Of a DNA stretch of 64,000 bases, positions 22,724 through 37,100 are shown in pieces. A program made the translations under genes and the position numbers. The notes under the pieces are model-generated. The model was not told the origin of the DNA. It was given only the letters and a program-made list of their open reading frames with translations, and ran no database searches. Within the stretch, counting starts at the first letter, position 1. The number at the start of each line of letters is the position of its first letter. This DNA is from Phallusia mammillata (Eukaryota; Chordata; Ascidiacea; Phlebobranchia; Ascidiidae): positions 124,001 to 188,000 of the forward strand of contig QLIY01000183.1 in NCBI GenBank assembly GCA_003260075.1, given 5' to 3'.

Positions 22724-25696
22724 ATGAACTGGATGGGAAATGCCAGGTTAGTTTCAATGCAATATGTTTATCGTTGTCATATTTTAACATAAAGTCTTGT
22801 TATTGTTTTTCTTTCCAAAGAGATGAAAGTCGTTCCACTAACAAAGAGAAGATGCTACAGAAGGTGACTTGTGCATTTTCTTGAAGTCTTGTTTGTATTT
22901 TTTGACCTTTATGACTTCTCTTTCAATGACTATGGCAGGTTATATAATTTGTCTCAATCTCGAGACAGATATTCATTATTCTCAAACGAAATGTGCTGTA
23001 TACCATAATTGTGATAATTTGGTGTGATTGAACACTCACGCAAGTTATCCATACGTCATGTTAAGTGATATTGACACAACGTCCATTGTGCTGTAGTTTC
23101 AACAATTATAAGAGTTTGTCTGTAAAAGAATTGGCCAGAAACAGAAGATCCGACACAGCAAGGAACTTCTGTGAAACAGAGGTATTTTGATTTATGTTTC
23201 AACATTTTTTAAACATTTTTTAGGCATTTTTTGAAAGAAAAGATCAGATGAAAAACAACAAAAAAGTCACCAAGAAAAAGTCAAGAAAGCGCCCCAAAAC
23301 GCGTGACATCACACAGGACATGTTGAATCTATCGCAAGTTTCTCGAACTATTCGCAGTTCATTCGGTAAGTACTCGCTTGTTTCACAAACACAAACCACC
23401 TTATAATATATAAATTTGAATTTGCAGCTGATGACATTGAAAAAGAACGCTCATCTCAAGGTAATATTAAGTGAAGCTTTTAAGTGGTTGATTTAAATCT
23501 AATTTAATTTCTAGATGAAGAGTCCCACCAACCACAGGCAAAACAGAGAAAATCAAACTTAGCTGATTCTGGCATTTTGAAACCATCGGTACCGGACTTA
23601 AGCAAGTTAGTTGGATAGCGCAGTAAAATGTTTACATATGCATTGTATTATTTCCATGTTTTTATGTATTAAGTTGGACACATTTTTGTGCTTTATTGGC
23701 AAAATAATCGAAAAATGGCGACGAAAACGTCACCTGGAATGTTGCGTTTCGTGTATTTAAACTCAATAGCTGCTTGCAACTTTCTTATGCACAGTAAAAC
23801 CTTGTATTAAAAGTGTATCATCATTCAGCATGCCTTGAAAAAGCTTGACTTATACACTCAAATCTATGTTGTTGAATCTCTCCACAGCTTGGAATCTCTG
23901 CTTGGTTCTACTTCCACGCTGTTGGACGCAATACACGATCCTTACAGCCGCCCATCATATCATTCCACACCTGTTGTACATAAAAGCGAATGGATAGACG
24001 ACCACTTGATGCCGTTTAACGTTGCCAAGGTGCTTTAACATTATTAGCTTATTAATATTCACGCGATTCTCTAACACTTGTTTCTCACAGGAGAGACCAG
24101 CGACATATCCAGTATCTTCACCATTCCGTTTAGAACGTAAGTAGAACCACGAAAAGTGTCATCGTTTTACTTTTTGGTTTTCAAACTTGGTTGTTTTTGC
24201 ATTTGGTCGATTTTACCGGGCAAGGGTAATGCTCGTTGCGGCTTGTTTGGTAAAAATGTTTTCCATTTCTGTGTTCTTTTAAGGTTCTCCAGCAGTCAGT
24301 TTTCAAGTTGCACAACATTCACACATTTCGCCTATTCCTGTTCGAATCTCTAAACGGTAAAATAACTACCTGTTTCCATTTGCCCGCCTCTTAGCTTCAA
24401 TAAACACAACATTCTATGCAGACAGTCCCAAGCTTTTGTTTCAAGCAAGCAAAAATCATCTGATGATTCTGTTATCTTCACACCGTCACATGTAAGAATC
24501 CTTTTTATTATGACTCCGTTTTAAGGAAATAATAACTTATTAAGTTTCTCATTTGTAGGAAAATCCGGGTTGTTTCGACCAATACACATTGAACAACAAC
24601 TTGCATCTTCCACAATACGAAGCTCTTAGCGAACGTCACCAATCCACCGAAGCAGAAAACTTCACAGTATCACGTGATTATGTTTTTTCTGATCCGGACA
24701 TCCCTAAGTTGGCGAGTGGAATAAATCAACATGAGCTTCCGGTAAGAAGGACATCGTATTTGTTGCACTATTTAGTCTTTCCGCTTTTCATTGTATTTTT
24801 GTCATCTCCATGTACAGTAGGATTGTAGTTTGTGCGCTTAATTCTACATTGGTTTATTAGAAAAATGTGGCACTTCACAAGTCAAAACTTTCGGCAAACC
24901 AACTGTTTATTTTTAGGAGGTTCGCAACTCATCATGGGATTCATTTAGGGAATATGAAAGCGCGTCACCCAAAATGACGTACTCGTCGCGCATGGATGAT
25001 TCCGTGCTCGATCGCAACTTTGACAACTGTCTGGAGCTGACTTACCTTAACCGTAAGTATCCCCTGGACTTCATATTCTAGCAAGTCACTACATATGTGT
25101 AAATGTAGGTTGCCAGTTTTTTTGTGAGTGTTCTGCCGGCTAACACGAGGGGGCGGTATAGAGCACTTATTTTTGGCTCAGTGCTGGTGGTGATGGACAT
25201 AACCTGCTAGACATCGTGTACTAATGAGGAAATTTAACCTTAAGTTACGTAACAAGAATTACCCAACACTTTTCCTACAACCGCTATTTGTCTTCCAAAT
25301 GCACTTTTTGTAAATAATAATTAACCACGGAAACAATCCGGTTGTTACGTGATTTTTTGTGTGATGTCAAGCATGGAATTTGTTGGAAATGTTTTGTGCA
25401 AGTTTAAGAACTTACTTTTAAGCGACTTTCGAGGATAAAGCTCAACATAACCCAAATATCACAAACTTGTAATAACAGTGAACTGTGAAAGCGGAAGAGA
25501 CCTGGATGTTTCGGTGAGCAATGATTTCACTGAAGACTTGACACCAGATCACTGCGCCCCTGATGTTCAACGTCCGATGTTCGAGGGAAAAACTTGGGTG
25601 GATGCAGCTACGAGTCCCTACAGGTTTGGCACCAACACGATTTCAACCCAAACATTTTGGCAAGATGAGACGCTTGTCAAGGAGACAGTGTTATGA
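22724..25696 (+). CDS. Predicted disordered protein, tentatively REDIC1/C12orf40-like
   Basis: Thirteen small exons join in phase: 22724-22746, 22821-22863, 23113-23181, 23224-23365, 23428-23460, 23515-23605, 23888-24029, 24091-24136, 24284-24356, 24422-24491, 24559-24741, 24917-25052 and 25479-25696. The protein has 422 residues, is rich in Ser, Asp and Pro, and has no globular domain I recognise. The start MNWMGNAR, then AFFERKDQMKNNKK and RDITQDMLNLSQ, resembles the N-terminus of vertebrate REDIC1/C12orf40 (MNWVGG start, a YFEK-KMK helix, a DLLNL motif), a meiotic crossover factor. A Thr-Gln-Thr motif near the C-terminus (STQTFW) recalls the VQTE-type ends of that family. If correct it would act in meiotic prophase. 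The gene model is sound; the name is tentative. Confidence 0.7.
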
Positions 25697-26032
25697 AACT
25701 GCTCGGATATGAAGCGCATGTTTCAGTTTAACTTTCTTTTTATGTTAGTCACTCTTTATGTATTTTGCTCGTTTAAATTTGAAGCATTGCCAGTGTTTTC
25801 ATCCGCTAGTATCAACCTTGAACGAATAAGTTGGTCAATTACTTCTTTCTTTCGCTGTTTTGCTTTATTCTTACATTTCGTTGCTATTTAATTCAAACAG
25901 TATATCGACCATATATAATGAATTTTGTTTTTGTGTGTTGTTTGCCTGGGCCACAATCCCAACCAAACTGTCACTCCTATTCAGTAAATGTGGTAAAATA
26001 ATACCAAGGTTTTTCTTTCTACAAACCTATGT
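25697..26032. other. 3' spacer between REDIC1-like gene and receptor
   Basis: The plus and minus genes converge here. No other feature was recognised. Confidence 0.45.
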
Positions 26033-26038
26033 TTTATT
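26033..26038 (-). terminator. Poly(A) signal of the adhesion GPCR gene
   Basis: TTTATT on the plus strand is AATAAA on the minus strand, 308 bases past the receptor stop codon. No better candidate lies closer. Confidence 0.5.
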
Positions 26039-26345
26039 TCACGAATTCTAACTTAACAACCACGAAACCAAAACGCACCAAATTCCAGCAAAAAGTTTCC
26101 ACATGCAGTTGATTTGATGAGTTGTTGTAGCTCTACTCTTGGACAAATAGTTCATAATGGATCATATTGAGTTTATCATTATGAAAGGTTGTTCTGTGGA
26201 CCATTAAGCAACTGCTACCAAACCCGGGTATGACAAATTACATAAAATATTTCCTGTGGAGATAAACATTGGTTAGCTGAAGTTTCCCGAAGCAGAAGAC
26301 ATTTTCCACTTTAATCATTTTCCCGGAGAAATTCGGCGCTACTAT

Positions 26346-29300
26346 TTACACTGGCGTCTCTGTTGTCACGGCGACGTCGGTATTTTCCTCATTCTTCTGC
26401 TTATCAAGAAGCGACGCCATCCAAACTTCATCAGTCTCATCCAGAAGAGACTCGTTATCGATGCTGTTGAGTCCGGAATCGTAGCTCATCTTCATTTTGC
26501 GATCCTCATCTTTAAGATACTCATCCAGGGAGTCCTCTTTGTCTCCGGATGTCGGAGCTCCTTCCTTCTCGTCTTCCAGATTCTTCACAATTTGATCAGC
26601 TAACATGAGATCCAGTTTCAGCTAAAAAAAGTCACGTGAAAAATCATATGCCAACAAAACGGAAAGGCAATATCGTGAAACATTGAAAGGTGCTTGTAAT
26701 ATTCCGAGAAAGGAAACAAGTTTAAGCATGTAGAGCGAATCCTCAACGTGAATTATGGTAGTGGTAGAAAAGCAAATAACCTTTACAGCAGGGGTCGGCA
26801 ACCTTTTTTGTACTGCGGACCGTTTTTGAAACTGAAATTTTTTTGTGGAACGGCCTTCAAACAACTACAAATAATTAGCAATGAAATGCTTAAAATATTC
26901 TATCAATCCGGGATACATGGGCAAAATGTTTTAAGCATTTAACCTACAAAGTACGGCCCGGTAACGAACTTCTCGCGGACCGGCACTGGCCGACAACTGC
27001 CTTACAGGTCCCAGTTGTTACCAATTCATTTGCGCCTGTTTATACTTTTGAGTTGAAATCGAGTCCGAAATTGGGTTCCAAATCCGAAAGTACAAGCCCG
27101 AAACCCGACCCGAACCGGAAATTTTGTTAAAAGGGCGAAAGTTCCACGACACAAACATGGCCTATAGTTAGAAAATCAAGCCCGAACCCGACCCGACTTA
27201 CAAACATAGTCTTCGCCTACCTGTGCCTCCTTGGGCAGTGTGATGTGTGAGAGCGTGCTCGAAATAATCCTGTCATTTTTCACCGGCATTCCGGGCAGTG
27301 GCAAGTTTTTGTCTTTCAACGAGGGGTTTCCCCTGGATTTCGGGGTGTTGGCAGTCGATGACGTAGCGGTGCTTGCGTCATACTCTACAGTGGCTGCGTA
27401 TTTATCTTCCTCTTCTTTAATTGTGCTCGGAAGACGAGATGTGAAAATCTGAAAGATCCGCTGGTTAAAGGAGAAGATTATTGCCGATTGTGTTTGGACA
27501 AGTTCCCTAATTACACTGAGGACCACTGTAAGCAACATTAGATGTGCACACTGTAGCCACACACCAGTTTATGCTCAGCATAGACCCCCCCCCCACAAGT
27601 TCCCTAATTACACTGAGGACCACTGTAAGCAACATTAGATGTACACACTGTAGCCACACACCAGTTTATACGCAGTACAGATTTTCATGTGTCTGGAGAT
27701 ACACACAAGCTCCCTGAGTACACCGAGGACCACTGTGAGCAACATTAGATGTGTACGCTGTTACCACACACCAGTGTGAGTATGTGCTTAGAATGTGAGA
27801 GCAATACGCGAGCGTTTAAATACAAAATATTGATCATTATGATGTACCTTCGGAAAGAGATTAGTGATTTTACGAAGTCGCTTCATTTTTACTCGTTCCA
27901 CGTCACTTCCGTCGCTCGACGTTTGATCAGAACTGTTGAAAGACGATGACGTAGGCATCTCGAAACTGATGCTGTTCCGGAAGCGACGCAAACCGTTTGC
28001 CACGTTCAACCCGAAAGCTCCTGATTGCTGATCTTGCTTGGTAAAGTGTTTGGACGTCGACGAACCGAACCATTTGTGACGTCGGGCATCTTCACGAACC
28101 TGCGCGAAATGCATTAGTCAAAAACCTTGAAAAGTGGAAATTAAGAATAAACGTCACCTCTGAGTTGCAGAGGCAATGGAAGACAAAGAGGAAAAATCCC
28201 TGCAGGGAGTTTGTGATGGCGAAGAGATACTGGAAGACGAGAGTGTTCTCGCTAAGACACAAAAAGCCGAAAAGCCACGTTGTTCCGAGCAGTGGGAAGA
28301 GAAAGATACTCCCCTTTACTGCGTTCCTGCATGGACAAACGATTTCAAGCATTATGATGGAATTAGTTATTGCCGAAACATGACGATTTGAGCCAGCAGC
28401 TCAAGCCATTCCTCCGTAACAGGGTGCACAATAACAATCTCAAGGGTGAGTAGAGGTTTAATTACGTAAAAATGCAATGGTAATAGTTAATTTGTTTATA
28501 AGAGTTACAGTGCATGCTATCTATGATTATATTTGCACAACATTATGTTTGTGTTGTCTTAAAATCTTCCGTCTAGCCTAAACTGTTTATGTCAGGTCGG
28601 TAACAGAGAGAAAAATAGTTCAAGGATAAACGGAATCCTGGAATCTGTTTTGAGGGGCGTATAAAAGTAAAATTTATTAAAGAACCCCCCCCCCCCCGTC
28701 TAGCCTAAACTGTTTATGTCAGGTCGGTAACAGAGAGAAAAATATTTCAAGTATAAACGGAATCCTGGAATCTGTTTTGAGGGGTGTATAAAAGTAAAAT
28801 TTATTAAAGAACAACGCAATCAACTTCCATCTTAAAAAAAAACGCTATGTGGTGCCAGAGAGCCAACAGATGGTTAGAATTAAGCGACAACAAATACCTG
28901 GTCTTTGCGAGTTTCATATGATTCGACTTCTCGGGTTGTATGTTGAGAATTACTCGCACCACAGTTATGAGAATCACTGTGTTGATGATGAGAACGAGTA
29001 AGGCTGGAGCAGAGAAGGCCCAGATTGAATTATCAGCTGGTGACAACCAACAACTGCAAATAATAAATCGATGAAATGTGTCTGTATTAGGACTACACGA
29101 ACCAAATCATCGTTTTATCACTAATACACACAATCATACAAAAAGGTTTACGCAAGTTTCCTGACTTGAAAAGTCATTACTTTTTTATTCTAGAACAGGG
29201 TTTGTTAACCGTTTTTCTCCCTGTTTTTTATTTAATGCAAAATCCAGTTCGTTTTAAGTTTTTAGATATAGGCCTACTAGGAAAAAACGAAGCACTAAAT

Positions 29301-32300
29301 ATGGTTGCTCCCATTCAAAGCAAAATTCAAGTGTTCCGAGTTTTATTACAGGTTAATTGGGAATTATATTTAATTCAATTAGACAGAATTTCCCAATTAA
29401 ACCATCTTTCATACTATGAGCTTATTTTTAGGGCTGCTCTGTATCTCATGAGCACTTGACAAGTGGCGCTAACAGTCTCGAACATCGACAAAACTCAAAT
29501 AAACAACAACGTTGTCTCACATTCCGTTCGATCCCAGCTTAACGTTGAGGATTCCCATTGAAATTGCCATAATAAGCAGCGGCGCTCCCCATCCAGCGAA
29601 TATGTAATACTTCACCCAACGTCGAGCGGACACGAACACAACGACCACTTGCGAGTAAAGATGAATGCCTGTGTGAGAGAGATAGTTGAGTTAAGTTGTG
29701 TTCAAGTGTTAGGGACGGAAGGAGACATTGTACACCGTCGATCATTGCCACGATTTGCAAAACGGCCGCATATGTCTATTGGCTTCATGCTTTTACATTG
29801 ATACTGAAGCGACATCACTTTGGTTCCCAAGCAGTTGCTTGGCCATTGTAATCCAGTTTCCTCTGTGGTTTATGCCCAGTTGTGGCACTGAACAGAATAG
29901 TTGAGGCCTGGGTTTTTACCCTGTTACTCTCAACAAACTGGAGTGCTGTTAGATGGCTACACTAGCCAATACGGCCTATGTCTTGTCACCAGCTGCACTG
30001 ATGAGGCCTTAAAGGTCGAAACAGTGTGCAATGTCTGCGGCTGCCATGTGTTGCATAAAAATGTACGGAAATATGGCCCTTGACGTTTGTAGGGTAATTC
30101 ATTATTTTGATAACCATTTCTTATATTGCGAAACTTGATCTTCTAATATAAGTTTATATTATACAGGACGGTAATGATTTTGCCCCATGGACAATTGCAT
30201 GTTATACCTGAATGACAAATAAACTTTGTTGCTTTTAATGCATTATTTCTTGAGAAAAATAGAGATCGGGGTTACTGTTTGTTTCAACATGGGTTCGGTT
30301 TTAAAGTACACTTGTGTTTACTCATAGTACGCCAGGCCCATTGGAAGCGATATACCGAATCGAGCCGGTCTTCCAAGCATTTCCATATGACAAGGCGTAA
30401 ACCAGAAAATCCAGTCTGCGGCGGGATTCGAACTCCCAGAAATGTTTCCATTTTAACGTATGTTTACTAGTATTTATATTTTAAATAAACAACATCATGT
30501 TGGCCACAGTCATAACTAAATTGTTGCAAAATAATCCATCTTAGGGCATCGGTCTACCGTGAAATGTGCTTTTAAGTGACAAATCTAAACGAAAACTTGT
30601 TACCTAGGTTCTCTTTAGTGTTTGGCAAGTGATTTGGCGTTTCGAGCGAACAGATTTAAAACGTTTAAAACCGCTCATAATCAATTAACCGTTTGAAACC
30701 GACTTGCGTGCGAACAAGCAGGAATTTGCCAGACATTTTTGCACGCCAGATCCAAATCAGTTGATTACGTAATTACGCAGTGGCGAGTTGATGTGAAAAT
30801 TTCGCACGCGATTCTCCGCCAATCCTTTATGAACTTTCCCATACGTCACCCGGCAATCCCGCTCCCCACCTTCTATAAGCATCCACGCCAACACCGACAT
30901 GTTGAAGTAATAGAGGAATACTGTGACGATGACGCAGGTGGTTGTGGATGACTCAGCAATTTCTTCAAAGAGAAACACGAGGTCTGCCAAACCGACCGCC
31001 ACACCGAGATTAAAGTGAATCTTCATGTTTTCTGTGTGAAATCTACAGGGAAAGTTCGTAGGTTAACCAATGCAACTGACAAAGTTTGATCTTGGTCGTA
31101 AAAATATCTCAATACTGAGAAAAACAAAACGTAATGGTTTCCAAAAAGCAACACAAAATTCACGTTTTGTGTGTTTTCCCAACGGAAACAACTAGCTGTG
31201 ACGGACAATATATAGGTTACTTTTGATTTTTCTACAACACATAATTATTTTAAAGATTTTGTCGGAATTTTTCAAATTCACCACCCTCTTTTGTAAACAC
31301 ATTATGCCACGATCAACCCAATAAGAATGTTGATTGATGGAAACACTTGTATGTAAGGTTGCGTTGACCTTATAGCACGACCTATGATAGAGCCACCAAA
31401 ACTGTCAGGTGACTTAAACCCTGGTAAGTCTGTTTACACGTCGATGGAATATTCAGCATCTTGCTGATGTTGTAACGCTCGAAGCCTTATCGCATCAGTA
31501 ACATGATGTTTGGAATGCCACACACATTACTTACTTGAGTTTGATGAAAGCCGCACACATGAAGAGAACGCCGATAAACGACAACGCGCAGCCGATCTTT
31601 GATATTATGCTGAGCGCTTTCTGGTGGCCGAGCACAGTTGCGTCGTCCATGTTGTAATCGACGATCTAATCACAAACATGTTTCAATGAATGCCCTGCTG
31701 ACATAGAACGCTTTTTCAGCAACTTATTCGACGACCGAGTGCCATGACACAGAGTTCGTAATGATGAATAGACATTAGGGCTGTAGATGCGCTGCTATTT
31801 ATTTGTAGGTTGGGTACTGAGTTTTAGGCTAAAGGGGAATTAGGTTAATAGTCTTTTGTTCTCGAGTTCGATTCCTAGCTCAAACCTTTACAGTTTACGG
31901 GTGGATTGTAAACTTGAATGGCATAAGGGCTGTGGATGCGATGTTTTATTTTATTTGTAAGTCGGGTATTGAGGTTAAGTTTAAGGATGTCGCAGTCTTT
32001 CGCTCACGAGTTTGACTTCTACATTTTTCAATTGTAAACTCCTTCGACAAGCTCCATAAAGATCGTATTGTTAGCAGTCGGAATAAATAGTGTTATAGGA
32101 TGAGTTTACCTGTATAAGCACGGCAAAGCTTGTGAGATGTGAACAGTTGCAGACAGTGTGTGTTGCATTGGATGAGAGCACGGAACAGCCTCTGGTTGAC
32201 CAAGAACCTGCGTCACCTCCACTACAAGCGAACAAAACATACACGAGTGGTTAGTTGAAGGTTTGTCCCGTTTGCTGTGGTCGCTACCAGCAGCGTTGTG

Positions 32301-35300
32301 GCTCGCGTAGTAAGTGGATGTATTTACTGTGAGCGGGTGTGGCAGCTGAGTCTTACAACAGCGATCTGGCTTGTATTTGTCGAACACGGGCTTGACAGAT
32401 CGCGTAAACAGACTTCTTGGCACGCAAGTAGGATGCCTCTACAGCTCGCAGTGCGAATGTAAAATCGTAACGAGGAACATATTAAGAGGATTAGTCGGGC
32501 GGATACGGGCTTGTCCATGTACATTTGTCGCACATGTTTTGCGACAACAGCAGCAGTAGGAGTTAAGAAATTTACGGAAACCTTTCATGGTGGCGATTAC
32601 CTCATATGTGACATGGCGCAATCCTATAGGAAGTTTTTGCCAAATATGTTAATGGGATCTGATCAGAAAATGCAAGGTAAACATTTACTCTGGAAAGAAA
32701 GTGTAAAAATGATGCAAACCTTCCTATGCATAACAAAATCAATTGGGTGTATTTTTCACACATGGTTATGACACTAAAACTTTCGTAATTCTGTCATAAA
32801 GCGAGTTAAAATTGAAGAAGACCAACCTACCGAACATTAGACATAAAGTGAATATAGACACTAAAATAAAAGTAGTCGTAGCTTGATCAAATAACTGCTA
32901 TCGCCATCAAATAGCGTGTGTGTAGTGAGTACATTCCATTGAAGGCGTTGCAACAATTAATATTGTAAGCATCGGGTGAAATTAAGCAAACTATTTACAA
33001 GCTCTGCGGCAGTTTGTTTTCATCAAAACAAACATCCAACTTGTGGTAATTTCATAAATTAACACCTGAACCGACCTGGTGTCAGTATCCCAATACACAC
33101 AGTGAAGCGTCTCCTCGCTGTGAGTGATCGGACTCGGTTCGGGGGCAGATGTTGTCCCGTTGACGGGTCGGTCCAATCCAGTCACATTACCACGCGCTTC
33201 TCTCTCGTGCCTGAACACAATGATGACGGGATCACGTTGGAAGACAACTTCCGGGGGAGGCGGGATGACGGTGGTGGTGAGAACAGCGCTGTTGATCACA
33301 TTACGACGAACTGTTTCTCCACGCTGCAATCTGGAAGAGTTTGAAAAAAGTTTGGTTGCAAATTTTGTAAATGATGTAAAACTTAGTTCAGAAGCAGTTT
33401 GGAATCCATAAGTGACACATATGCATACAAGCGCCCCTGATCTTTATGGATTATTAAAGGATTTGTATTTCCAGGCGAATAAAATATGTTTTTTCCACCA
33501 GCCTTGCGGTTCACAAGCAATGTCACCGATATACAAGACAAATGTTTTTCAATCTACAACCCAACGTCTCCTCACCTGTCGTCGTTTTTCCGTGTCGGCA
33601 TGGAACGACCTAAGTTCTTATACCTCACATTCATCACCACAGATTTGTCGCCTAATGCTCGGCGTGGTAAACTGATCGTGTCACCCAGAAAATCCTCACG
33701 CCGAGGTGGGAAAGTTGTGTCTGAAACCGAAAGGCACAGAAGATGCAATAACATTTCCGTGTTCATCTAACTAGCTTAAAACTTATCATGCTTATCTGGC
33801 CAACTGAAGGCATTAGGTCATTGCAACCTTGTTTTCGTAGTAGTAAGAAATTCAAGTTTAAAATATCAAGTTTGTTTAACACACGGCCGAAGCAATATTA
33901 AGATACAAAGTAACAAACTACAAACAATCTCACGTGTGTTTGTGACGAATGTTTGGTGTGGTCGCTTGGTGGCGCTGGTGGTGGGGCGGATTTCCTCCCC
34001 CTCATCTTCTTCTTCCTGCTCATCCGGTCCAGGGAAGGTGTAAGTTGATGAGGATGTGGATGAAAATGACTCCTCAGAGCTGCTGGAGAATGTTTCCCCA
34101 TCCCCCGTTGATCTTACGAGAGGTGAGTTTTCACCCCGTCCGGTTTTGATCACTTCCATCCAAAATGCTGAGCAAGAGAAACATAGAAATTTGTTACCAG
34201 TTGTTTCTGAAGGTGAATAAACTAAAATAGTTTTGCAAAAATTGTCCAGAAATTTTTGGTTTCTGCCAAACGCAAACACAGCAATAGGCTGGAAATTAGA
34301 AAACGCGAGAAACATGGCCGCTGTATGCAGGTTAACAAAAACAAATGTTACTCACCCACTGATTCCGCCTCCGACTTGATGTAATTGTTTGAAGTTTGGT
34401 TTGCATCGAGCAGATAGTGACTGGCTTCTCTGCACAAGGTTTCGGCGGTCGTCACAACACCAGCGCTTCCAGGAACAACGGGATTCTGCAACAACAAAAC
34501 TCTTGTCAGCATTTGCCACACACGTGTTGAAATACACAAGGGCATGCGACAGGAGGACACCAAGTACATGTGGACACGACAGAATGCCGAAGTCTTACAG
34601 CTGTAACCCCAAACTTTGGCGCGTGAGTTTTTGCTGCAAGCACCGATTGCACAAAGATGTCTGTCCTGTTCGTTGGTGCGTGTCGAACTCGTCATTGGGT
34701 TAAAACTAAAAATAGACGAGGGTCGCTTTAATGCTGGTCGGTTTCGCTTGATATGACACCGTGTGCTTCAGCAAGTATCAGTAACTTTCCAGCGTTTTTC
34801 GCAACGTGTTAACTTTGATCGCTTTCCAAATGCAACAGCTAAACGACATGACTTTACACTAGCTAAGAGTTATGTCGCAAACTGAAAACCCCTGGAATTT
34901 TATACCGAGTCAAATGCACTTCTGTGGTTTAGGGCATTTTTTTACCCGAATGAAGCAACAAACAAAATCAAATTGTTTTGCGCAACAAACAAAAAACCCG
35001 AATGAAGCAACAAACAAAATCAAATTGTTTGCGCGTCGTCATAATTCCACTTCTGCGAACACATGTCATTATTTCACGTGTATAGCTTTGCCAAATATTT
35101 CTCCCAAACCAGGCAAACAATTTTATCCGGCCGCTTTTATTTGGAATTGAAGTAAAGGGTAAAAGTTTACCACTAAACCACAAAAATTTCAGCGATTCCC
35201 CGCTTGCACAAGTATATTGTGTTGCTAGATATTCCGGGGGCCAAAACATTGCAAATATGCTTCAAGATTTGCAAGAAGTAAAAAGTAACTGAACACAATG

Positions 35301-37039
35301 GACAAGCGGGAAGCATTGTTGGACGCAGTGATCGTAAACACCCGAATTGTCACCATCACTTGGAGGTATAAACATCAGATAATACGAGGCATCTTCTATC
35401 CTACAGCGATCAAAAAACTCAAAGCCCGCGGCGCATTGATCCAGCAACGAGCGAGTTGAACAGGCGTAATGACCAGCGAATACGAAGAGGATTTGGTCGC
35501 CGGAGTCCGAGCGGAAACACACAGACCGCGACGGCCCAGAGAATCGCGTGCGAAGCCATGTTTTGTGCGCGGAACTTCTTCACTGGGGAAGCATCGGCAT
35601 TCCGCGCACGTTTCACCTGCGACCCCAACCCGAGTTCGTTCATCACGTGATTCGCCAGTTCACCAGTCGTCAGCGGCTTGGAACGGCCGATTGTCTTTGC
35701 TCAATACTTCAGGGGAAACGGGATAAATCACAAATCGAACAAAGTTTATTGCGTCACAATCGCGTGCCGTATCTCCCGACTCGTAAATTCGAATCAATAG
35801 TATTTGACATCGTCGTGACCTGCCAAGCGAATCCGCCTTTGTTGACATCCAAAGGTCGCTCATGCTGAGGCGGAGCCCCTATACCACGTGCGCCTTTTTA
35901 CAACTGTGGATTGAAGTGTCAGAAATCGTGGCCAGTTTCACCGTTGTTTAATCGGCCAACCTGTATCAGCTGCTATTTATAAATATTTGTAACCGAAGCA
36001 CGTTGTGTCTCCGCCGCTTTGACATTTTTACGGGAACGAAGCTACACGGCGCCTCGAAAGCTGAGCTTGTATTTCCCGACGTGGAGAAGCAGACGACTGT
36101 GTGTTGTGGACTGATTGCGTGTTAGCTTGGGGATTTAATTGCCCGACATCGTGCGGTAAGCAGCGGTAGTAACTCGGTAACCTCGGTCGCACGCGATCCT
36201 AGGCTTCTGTTGGTTACTTTTCGCCGATTTCTGGAAATCCGCTACCTCAGTTCTGTTGTCACGCGAGATGCTGCACGCTACAAGTGGCATAGGCACGACA
36301 CGATCGAGCGCGCTTTAATTACTCGTCCACTACAAGCCCGATGGGTCAGTGGTCGCTAATGGCCGGCGCCTGCACTCCGCTTCACCACATAAAGCAATGG
36401 CGGCCGGAACAGATCAGCGCTAATTATTGATTTAACAGGGAGAAGCGAAACGACGATCGGTCACGCGATGTCGAGGATTAAACTCCAGCTTATCAGTTGA
36501 TTCTGGTTGTAGTCTGCACGCGACACTCAAACCTTGACACGCGAACTTGGTTAGAAAGCCACGCTACTGTTTTCTCCGACGTTAAACAGCGGAAGAAGTG
36601 AAGGGTATTTAGCGCGAAGCTCGGAAGGCCAGCGGTGGCAAATACGACTGAGGCCAGATCACGAATAATGAGAGTTGTGCAGGTTTAGATACTTTGTGTA
36701 GTTGTTTGCCTTCGTGCCCGATTTGGATTTGCCCTGGTTTCAACGGGACCGAGGTAGGGCAATAAACTCGCCCCTCGCCAAACAACACAACTAGCGAACA
36801 GGCGGTTTCACTACGAAGCGGTATTAGCAGGAATGTTAGGAATGTGGGGACAGCGCGAGTGCATTGCTGGCTGCTGATGGTGTCTGTAGAAATTGGGAAA
36901 TGTGACAAGAGTAGGGGAACTCAGGAAGCAGGTCTCTCCAATGCAAGGCACAACCCGGAAAGCGATCAAATGCATTCGGCGTTATTTGAAACGCATTTAC
37001 TCAAGTAACAGCCGCAACAACAAACATAGCATTGCGCAC

Positions 37040-37100
<61 letters not shown>

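Noticed and set aside
31840..31890. GAGTTCGATTCC block as a tRNA gene
   Set aside because: Only a B-box-like block is present; no cloverleaf or A-box at the right distance, and the block is part of a degenerate tandem repeat.
35262..35646. Cys-containing minus-strand open frames with a signal-like MASHAILWAVAVC as receptor N-terminus
   Set aside because: The receptor exons at 47471-47602 and 34356-34485 already join directly in phase and sense. The two frames here need an unsupported splice and no domain is recognisable.
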